Of a DNA stretch of 64,000 nt, positions 59,375-64,000 are shown in pieces (position 1 is the first letter of the stretch; every line of letters starts with the position of its first letter). The notes under the pieces were generated by a model. It searched no databases. It was given only the letters and a program-made list of their open reading frames with translations, and was not told the origin of the DNA. The stretch is taken from NCBI RefSeq assembly GCF_041270065.1, contig NZ_CP065958.1:992001-1056000 (forward strand), in the 5' to 3' direction. Made by a program: the position numbers and the translations under genes. This DNA comes from Streptomyces fradiae (GTDB lineage: Bacteria; Actinomycetota; Actinomycetes; Streptomycetales; Streptomycetaceae).

Positions 59375-60001
59375 CAGGATCAGGTACAGCTTCTTGCGGG
59401 CCTCGTTGATGACCTCCACGGCCTTCTGCCGCTGCTCGGCGTCACCGGTCTTCCAGACCTGCCCGAAGGCCTCCATCAGCCCGAAGCCGGCCTGCCGGAT
59501 CTCGTTCAGGGCCTCCCAGTCGACACCGCGCCCGGCCTCCTCCCACGGGGCGTCCGGCCCCGCCTCGGCCTCCGTGCGCCCGGCGTCGGTGAGCGTGAAC
59601 AGCTTCTTGCCGCCCTCGCTCTCGCTGGTGATCAGCCCCTCGTCCTCCAGCATCTGAAGGGTCGGGTAGACCGAGCCCGGGCTGGGCTTCCAGGTCCCGC
59701 CGCTGCGCTCGACGATCTCCTGGATCATCTCGTAGCCGTGCATCGGGCGGTCCGTGAGGAGGGCCAGGATCGAGGCGCGCACATCGCCGCGCCGCGCCCG
59801 CCCCCGCCCCCCGCCGGGACCGCGACCGCGCCCGCCCCAGGGGCCACCGCCCCACGGCCCGCCGCCCCAGCCGGGCCCGAACTGCCCGAAGGCCGCCCGC
59901 CGCCCCTCGAAGTCACCACGAGGTCCGGGGCCGCAGTGCCCGCGTCCGGCACCGGGGCCGTTCCCGCTTCCGTGTCCGAATTCATGTCCGTAGGTACGCA
60001 T
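59360..60001 (-). CDS. PadR family transcriptional regulator
   Basis: 213 residues from ATG 60001, preceded by GGAAGGAG. After a Gly/Pro/Arg-rich leader of about 70 residues (FGPGWGGGPWGGGPWGGRG) comes the winged helix DVRASILALLTDRPMHGYEMIQEIVERSGGTWKPSPGSVYPTLQMLEDEGLITSESEGGKKLFTLTDAGR, then a coiled helix for dimerisation. PadR proteins respond to phenolics or membrane stress and usually self-regulate. The long low-complexity leader is unusual in length. Confidence 0.92.
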   Translation of the reverse strand: MRTYGHEFGHGSGNGPGAGRGHCGPGPRGDFEGRRAAFGQFGPGWGGGPWGGGPWGGRGRGPGGGRGRARRGDVRASILALLTDRPMHGYEMIQEIVERSGGTWKPSPGSVYPTLQMLEDEGLITSESEGGKKLFTLTDAGRTEAEAGPDAPWEEAGRGVDWEALNEIRQAGFGLMEAFGQVWKTGDAEQRQKAVEVINEARKKLYLILADEH

Positions 60002-60020
60002 CGCAACGCTCCTTCCGTCG

Positions 60021-60060
60021 AGATTCATCGAGATTCATCGAGATTCATCGAGATTCATCG
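60021..60060 (-). repeat. Four perfect 10-bp tandem repeats in the PadR leader
   Basis: AGATTCATCG occurs four times in a row. On the gene strand each copy reads CGATGAATCT and carries an ATG. The copy nearest the gene gives an ATG in frame with PadR (60028); the two farthest start short upstream reading frames of seven codons. Confidence 0.9.
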
Positions 60061-60082
60061 CTGAACTGTCGCGATGCCTCAA

Positions 60083-60092
60083 CGATATATCG
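60083..60092 (-). promoter_or_regulatory. CGATATATCG palindrome upstream of the PadR repeats
   Basis: A perfect 10-bp palindrome 81 bases before the PadR start. ATAT-centred palindromes are typical PadR operators; GATATA/TATATC can double as a -10 box, so this is a candidate autoregulatory site. Confidence 0.5.
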
Positions 60093-60192
60093 GAACTGTT
60101 CTCCGAGCAAGCACCGAACAGCTCACCGATCGGTCCAGCGGTCCGCGATTGGCCTTGGCCCGGGGTTTTGCGCGTCCGGTACGTTCCGGGTC

Positions 60193-61002
60193 ATGCGGAT
60201 TCGAATCGTCGACGCCTTCACCGACCGGCCCTTCTCCGGCAACCCGGCCGGCGTCCTGCTCCTGGACGCCTTCCCGGAGGACGCCTGGCTCCAGAAGGTG
60301 GCCGCCGAGGTCAACCTGTCGGAGACCGCCTTCGCCCACCCGCTGCCGCCGGGCGGCGACGCGGACTGGGCGCTGCGCTGGTTCACCCCCACCACCGAGG
60401 TCGACATGTGCGGCCACGCCACCCTCGCCACCGCCCACGTCCTGCACAGCACCGGCACCGCCACCGGCACCGTCCGCTTCGCCGCCCGCTGCGGCCTGCT
60501 GATCACGACCGCCGAGGCCGACGGCACGATCACCATGGACTTCCCGACCTCGTCCCTCACCCCGGTCGCCGCGCCCGAGGGCCTGGCGAAGGCGCTGGGC
60601 GCGGAGCCGGTCGCCGTGCACGACACCGCCGCGCACATCGGCGACCTGGTCGTGGAACTGGCCGACGAGGCGACCGTGTGCCGGCTGACCCCGGACTTCG
60701 CGCTGCTCAGCACCCTGTCCGACCGCGGGATCATCGCGACGGCCGCCGCGGAGGACCCGGAGGGTCCGTACCAGTTCGTCTCGCGCGGCTTCTTCCCGGC
60801 CGTCGGCATCGACGAGGACCCGGTCACCGGCAGCGCCCACACCGCGCTCGCCCCCTACTGGTCGGCCCGCTTCGGCCGCGCCGAGCTGACCGGCTTCCAG
60901 GGCGGCGCGCGCACCGGCCTCGTCCGCACCCGGCTGCGCGGCGAGCGCACCCTGCTGACCGGCCACGCGGTGACCGTGATCGACGGCGAGCTGCACGCCT
61001 GA
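60193..61002 (+). CDS. PhzF family isomerase
   Basis: 269 residues. PhzF motifs are IVDAFTDRPFSGNPAGVLLLD, EVNLSETAFAHPL (catalytic Glu in LSETAF), RWFTPTTEVDMCGHATLATAHVL and GIDEDPVTGSAHTALAPYWSARFG. The fold is diaminopimelate-epimerase-like; activities range from phenazine precursor isomerisation to other 1,3-hydrogen shifts. No phenazine genes are present, so the substrate is open. TACGTT seven bases before ATG suggests leaderless transcription. Confidence 0.93.
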   Translation: MRIRIVDAFTDRPFSGNPAGVLLLDAFPEDAWLQKVAAEVNLSETAFAHPLPPGGDADWALRWFTPTTEVDMCGHATLATAHVLHSTGTATGTVRFAARCGLLITTAEADGTITMDFPTSSLTPVAAPEGLAKALGAEPVAVHDTAAHIGDLVVELADEATVCRLTPDFALLSTLSDRGIIATAAAEDPEGPYQFVSRGFFPAVGIDEDPVTGSAHTALAPYWSARFGRAELTGFQGGARTGLVRTRLRGERTLLTGHAVTVIDGELHA

Positions 61003-61005
61003 GAA

Positions 61006-61046
61006 CCCCGGGGACCCCGGGGACCCCAGGGACCCCAGGGACCCCG
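61006..61046. repeat. Four-and-a-half copies of a 9-bp repeat
   Basis: Units CCCCGGGGA, CCCCGGGGA, CCCCAGGGA and CCCCAGGGA followed by CCCCG, beginning three bases after the phzF stop. A minisatellite-like run immediately before a terminator hairpin. Confidence 0.85.
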
Positions 61047-61053
61047 AGACGCG

Positions 61054-61087
61054 GAAGGGGCGTACGGCCGATGCCGTACGCCCCTTC
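61054..61087. terminator. Convergent terminator of phzF-like and CPBP genes
   Basis: 15-bp stem: GAAGGGGCGTACGGC (61054-61068) and GCCGTACGCCCCTTC (61073-61087) around the loop CGAT. Lies between the two stop codons; a pyrimidine run follows on the + strand. Confidence 0.85.
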
Positions 61088-61102
61088 TTCCGCCGAACGC
61101 GC

Positions 61103-61912
61103 TCACACCGTGGGCAGCCAGCCCACCTTCCCGGCGAGCAGCCCGTAGCCGACGAAGGCCACGATGTCGAGCAGCGAGTGCGCCACCACCAGCGGCCCGA
61201 CCCGCCCCCAGCGCCGGTACAGCCAGACGAAGACCACGCCCATCACCATGTTGCCGAGGAAGCCGCCGATGCCCTGGTAGAGGTGGTACGAGCCGCGCAG
61301 CACCGAGCTGGCCGCCATCGAGGCCTTCGGGGACCAGCCCAACTGGTCGAGCCGGCGCAGCAGATAGCCGACGACGATCACCTCCTCCACGACGGCGTTC
61401 TGGATCGCCGAGAGGATGAGCACCGGGTACTTCCACCACACGTCGGGCAGCGACTCGGGCACCACGGTGAGGTTGAAGCCGGAGGCCCGGGCCGCCAGGT
61501 AGAAGGCCAGTCCCGCGCTGCCGATGCCGGCCGCGACGAGCGCGCCGCGCCCCAGGTCCGGCCAGGGCCGGGTGCGGTCGAAGCCGATCGCCCGCAGCCC
61601 GCGCACCCCGGCGCCCTCGCGCAGCAGCAGATGCGCGACCAGGGCGACCGGTACGAGCGCGGAGGCGATGCCGAAGAGCTGCCAGGCCAGATCGAGCCAG
61701 GGCCGCCCCGGCGCGTACGAGCCGTTGAGCGTGGCGGCCTGCTCCTTGAGGGCGCCCGGCTTGGTCAGCGAGCCGATGAAACTGATCAGCGCGGAGACGC
61801 CGCTCGCGCCCAGCGAGAGCGCGAGCACGAGCAGCGTCTCGGAGCGCAGGATCCGGCGCGAGGGGCCGCCGGGAGGCAGGGAAGCGTCCACCACATGTTG
61901 CTCCGACACCAC
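61103..61912 (-). CDS. CPBP family intramembrane metalloprotease-like protein
   Basis: 269 residues with about eight membrane helices. The first CPBP motif is AVVEEVIVVGYLLRRL (EE-x6-R type), the second GSYHLYQGIGGFLGNMVMGV, the third VVAHSLLDIVAFVG with His and Asp. These glutamic/metal-type intramembrane proteases process prenylated proteins or, in bacteria, bacteriocin-related peptides; the substrate is unknown. GTG start at 61912. Confidence 0.9.
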   Translation of the reverse strand: MVSEQHVVDASLPPGGPSRRILRSETLLVLALSLGASGVSALISFIGSLTKPGALKEQAATLNGSYAPGRPWLDLAWQLFGIASALVPVALVAHLLLREGAGVRGLRAIGFDRTRPWPDLGRGALVAAGIGSAGLAFYLAARASGFNLTVVPESLPDVWWKYPVLILSAIQNAVVEEVIVVGYLLRRLDQLGWSPKASMAASSVLRGSYHLYQGIGGFLGNMVMGVVFVWLYRRWGRVGPLVVAHSLLDIVAFVGYGLLAGKVGWLPTV

Positions 61913-62045
61913 ACCTGTCTCCCATTCCCCATGGCCGTACGGGTACGGGAAACCCTACCTACGCTCCGGAGCCGCCCGGCCGGACCTGCCCGGCGCGGAC
62001 CTACGCGTCCGGACCTGCCCGGCCCGGCCTACGCGTCCGGGGTAC

Positions 62046-63584
62046 CTACGCGGCCGGATCCACGGCCCGGTCCGCCTCCCTGCCGACCGGCACGCCGACT
62101 GGCCAGCTGTGCACCGGCTCCCCGGTGAGCATCAGCTCGCGATAGCGGCGGGTGGTGGCCGCGAGCGCCGCCGCCCGGTCCAGGCCCGACTCCAGGGCCC
62201 GGTGGAAGGTGTCGGCCTGCCAGGAGGCGCCGTTCACCTTCCGCCGGCAGCGCTGCTCGATCACCCCGAGGTAGAAGTCCCGGTCGCGCGGCTCGATGTG
62301 CCAGGCGTCGAGCCCGGCCGCGGCCAGCGGCAGCAGCTCGTCGAGCACGAGCCGGGTGGCGGGCACGGTCGCCACCGCGCCAGAGCGGCCCGGCCGTGGC
62401 CAGCGCAGCTCGGCCTCGATGCCGTACCGGCAGGCGGTGTCGAAGTTGTGGGCGGCGTCCGCGAAGTCGAGCCGCCGCCAGATCGGCCGGGACTCCTCGG
62501 CGAGCGTGCGCACGAGCCCGTAGTAGAAGGCGGCGTTGGCGACGACGTCGGTGACGGTCGGTCCGGCCGGCAGCACCCGGTTCTCCACCCGCAGGTGCGG
62601 GACGCCGTCGACCCAGCCGTACACCGGCCGGTTCCAGCGGTAGACGGTGCCGTTGTGCAGCACCAGCTCCTGCAGCTTCGGCACCCCGCCCGCGTCCAGG
62701 ACGCGCAGCGGGTCCTCCTCCTCGCAGATCGGCAGCAGCGCCGGGAAGTAGCGCAGGTTCTCCTCGAAGAGGTCGTACACCGAGTCGACCCAGCGCTCGC
62801 CGAACCAGGTGCGCGGGCGCACCCCCTGCGCCTGGAGTTCCGGCGGCCGGGTGTCGGTGGCCTGGGTGAAGAGCGGCGGCCGGGACTCCCGCCACAGCTC
62901 GTGGCCGAAGAGGAAGGGCGCGTTGGCGCCGACGGCTATCTGGACGGCGGAGACGGCCTGCGCCGCGTTCCACACGGCGGCGAAGCGCGGCGGGGTGACC
63001 TGGAGGTGCAGCTGCACCGAGGTGCAGGCGGCCTCGGGCACGATCGAGGCCGAGGTGCAGAGCAGCCGCTCCACGCCGTGGATGTCGAGGGTGAAGTCCT
63101 CGCCGCGGGCGGCCAGGATCTGGTCGTTGAGCAGCGTGTAGCGGTCGGCGGCGGAGAGGTTGTCGAAGACCGCGTCGTCCTGGGTGAGGGTCGGCAGTAT
63201 TCCGATCATCACGACTCCGGCGCCGAGCTCGGCGGCCTTGCGGTCGGCATATCCGAGGCCGGTGCGGAGTTCCTCGGCGAGCCGGTCGAATACGTGCCCG
63301 TCGAGCCGGTGCGGGGCGATGTTGACTTCCAGGTTGAACATTCCGAGTTCGGTCTGGAAATCGGGGCTCGCGATGCGGTCGAGCACCGGTGCGTTGAGCA
63401 TCCGTGGCAGCCCGTCCGGGCCCGCGAGATTGAGTTCGATCTCCAGGCCCATGAGATTGCGGGGCCGGTCGAACCGCTTCTCCGCGAGCAGCCGCGCGAG
63501 TGCCGCGAGGCATTGCTGGAGCTTTCTGCGGTAGCGCTGCCGGTCGGACGGGCCGAACCCGTCGGCCACGACCTTCTCCCCCAT
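62046..63584 (-). CDS. GCS2-type glutamate-cysteine ligase family protein
   Basis: 512 residues from ATG 63584. N-terminal RNLMGLEIELNLAG carries the ATP-grasp-like Glu pair, then LGMFNLEVNIAPHRLDG, CTSVQLHLQVTP, and RVENRVLPAGPTVTDVVANAAFYYGL, the core of carboxylate-amine ligases. This subgroup in Streptomyces is annotated as glutamate-cysteine ligase, yet the true substrates are uncertain because actinobacteria make mycothiol. The upstream region is A/T-rich. Confidence 0.85.
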   Translation of the reverse strand: MGEKVVADGFGPSDRQRYRRKLQQCLAALARLLAEKRFDRPRNLMGLEIELNLAGPDGLPRMLNAPVLDRIASPDFQTELGMFNLEVNIAPHRLDGHVFDRLAEELRTGLGYADRKAAELGAGVVMIGILPTLTQDDAVFDNLSAADRYTLLNDQILAARGEDFTLDIHGVERLLCTSASIVPEAACTSVQLHLQVTPPRFAAVWNAAQAVSAVQIAVGANAPFLFGHELWRESRPPLFTQATDTRPPELQAQGVRPRTWFGERWVDSVYDLFEENLRYFPALLPICEEEDPLRVLDAGGVPKLQELVLHNGTVYRWNRPVYGWVDGVPHLRVENRVLPAGPTVTDVVANAAFYYGLVRTLAEESRPIWRRLDFADAAHNFDTACRYGIEAELRWPRPGRSGAVATVPATRLVLDELLPLAAAGLDAWHIEPRDRDFYLGVIEQRCRRKVNGASWQADTFHRALESGLDRAAALAATTRRYRELMLTGEPVHSWPVGVPVGREADRAVDPAA

Positions 63585-64000
63585 CGAAGCGTCCCTCCCG
63601 AGTGGGCGGCCGCCGCGACGGCCGCGAGCGTCACGGACGATGATGCCCCGTCGGCTGATCGACAACGCCTGCGGGAGCGAGGTCGCGGCGGATAGGCTGG
63701 AACGGCTTTGTCCGGCGGTGGATCCCGGGGGCGGAGTGCAATGGACATATACCAATGTCATATTGTCCGCGCCGCACCGGTGCAGCGGGGGTCGGGAATC
63801 GGCCGACCCCACCGGACGGAGAAAGTGCAGGCAGGCGTTCTGTCGGAGCCCGGCATTCCGAGCGATCGCGCTGGGAATAAGTCCGGATGACGCCTTGTCA
63901 GGAATATCGGCGGCGCCTAGCGGAAACACTGTGTGAACACGTGTCGTATAAACTTCGCGAACGAGGCAGAGTGTTGGCGCACGGCCATGCACCCATGGCC
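63585..64000. other. Window-end intergenic region
   Basis: 416 bases with lower G+C and no supported gene; short frames at 63640-63936 lack codon bias. A/T-rich GGACATATACC...TCATATTGTCC (63743-63768) is an imperfect inverted repeat, likely the promoter/operator of the ligase gene or of a gene beyond the edge. Confidence 0.5.

Noticed and set aside
60020..60060. CRISPR-like repeats
   Set aside because: The 10-bp units are contiguous without spacers, so this is a simple tandem repeat.
63640..63936. Open frame near the right end
   Set aside because: No codon bias and no recognisable protein; the region looks like promoter DNA.

Overview
The window is chromosomal DNA from a high-GC Gram-positive actinobacterium, almost certainly Streptomyces or a close relative. 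The support is very strong G/C bias at third codon positions, frequent GTG starts, many four-base stop/start overlaps, likely leaderless promoters, a divergent third-type elongation factor Tu (tuf3-like), and Streptomyces-typical families (Lrp, HxlR, TetR, MocR, PadR and ROK regulators, several EamA transporters). I see no tRNA or rRNA gene, CRISPR array, integrase or transposase.

Layout. 1-11 kb: end of a GNAT acetyltransferase gene, a PLP trans-sulfuration enzyme with a divergent Lrp regulator, a DUF885 metallopeptidase, a second Lrp regulator, the sbcD-sbcC nuclease operon, YigZ, CoA-binding and YbaK-like proteins. 11-20 kb: XRE-cupin regulator opposite an EamA transporter, two hexapeptide-repeat enzymes, DedA, a DUF4232 lipoprotein, a thioesterase-like protein, a Pro/Gln-rich membrane protein coupled to an MFS exporter, and a spermidine-synthase-like protein. 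20-32 kb: patatin, tuf3, AlkD-like DNA repair, TVP38 protein, thiolase with divergent HxlR regulator, uppP, lnt with an unusual repeat-rich N-terminus, an oxidoreductase, and an FAD monooxygenase with divergent TetR regulator and twin operators. 32-39.7 kb: DinB protein, lipoprotein, ung, a peptide-binding lipoprotein, two SDR reductases, and a HipA-kinase/DUF3037 pair.

39.7-46.9 kb is the accessory region. Codon usage is visibly richer in A/T from about 39.7 to 44.95 kb. It holds a glycosyltransferase-39-like membrane protein and a lactococcin-972-type bacteriocin locus: secreted precursor, multi-pass membrane protein and ABC ATPase, all on the + strand. Directly beyond lie decaying remains of a methionine-cycle cassette (metF-like, sahH and an acyl-CoA mutase tail), each with deletions or lost key residues.

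46.9-64 kb returns to ordinary sequence: ROK regulator, CbiZ, Rieske lipoprotein, isochorismatase opposite an FMN protein, LysR/EamA pair, a MocR regulator opposite two FMN-binding proteins, two more EamA transporters, Clp-N protein, SRPBCC and PadR genes separated by a 42-base perfect palindrome, PhzF, a CPBP protease and a GCS2-type ligase.

The strongest themes are regulator/target divergons with readable operators (HxlR, TetR, MocR, PadR) and the bacteriocin island beside pseudogenes. All functional assignments come from reading the translated sequence; no database search was run.
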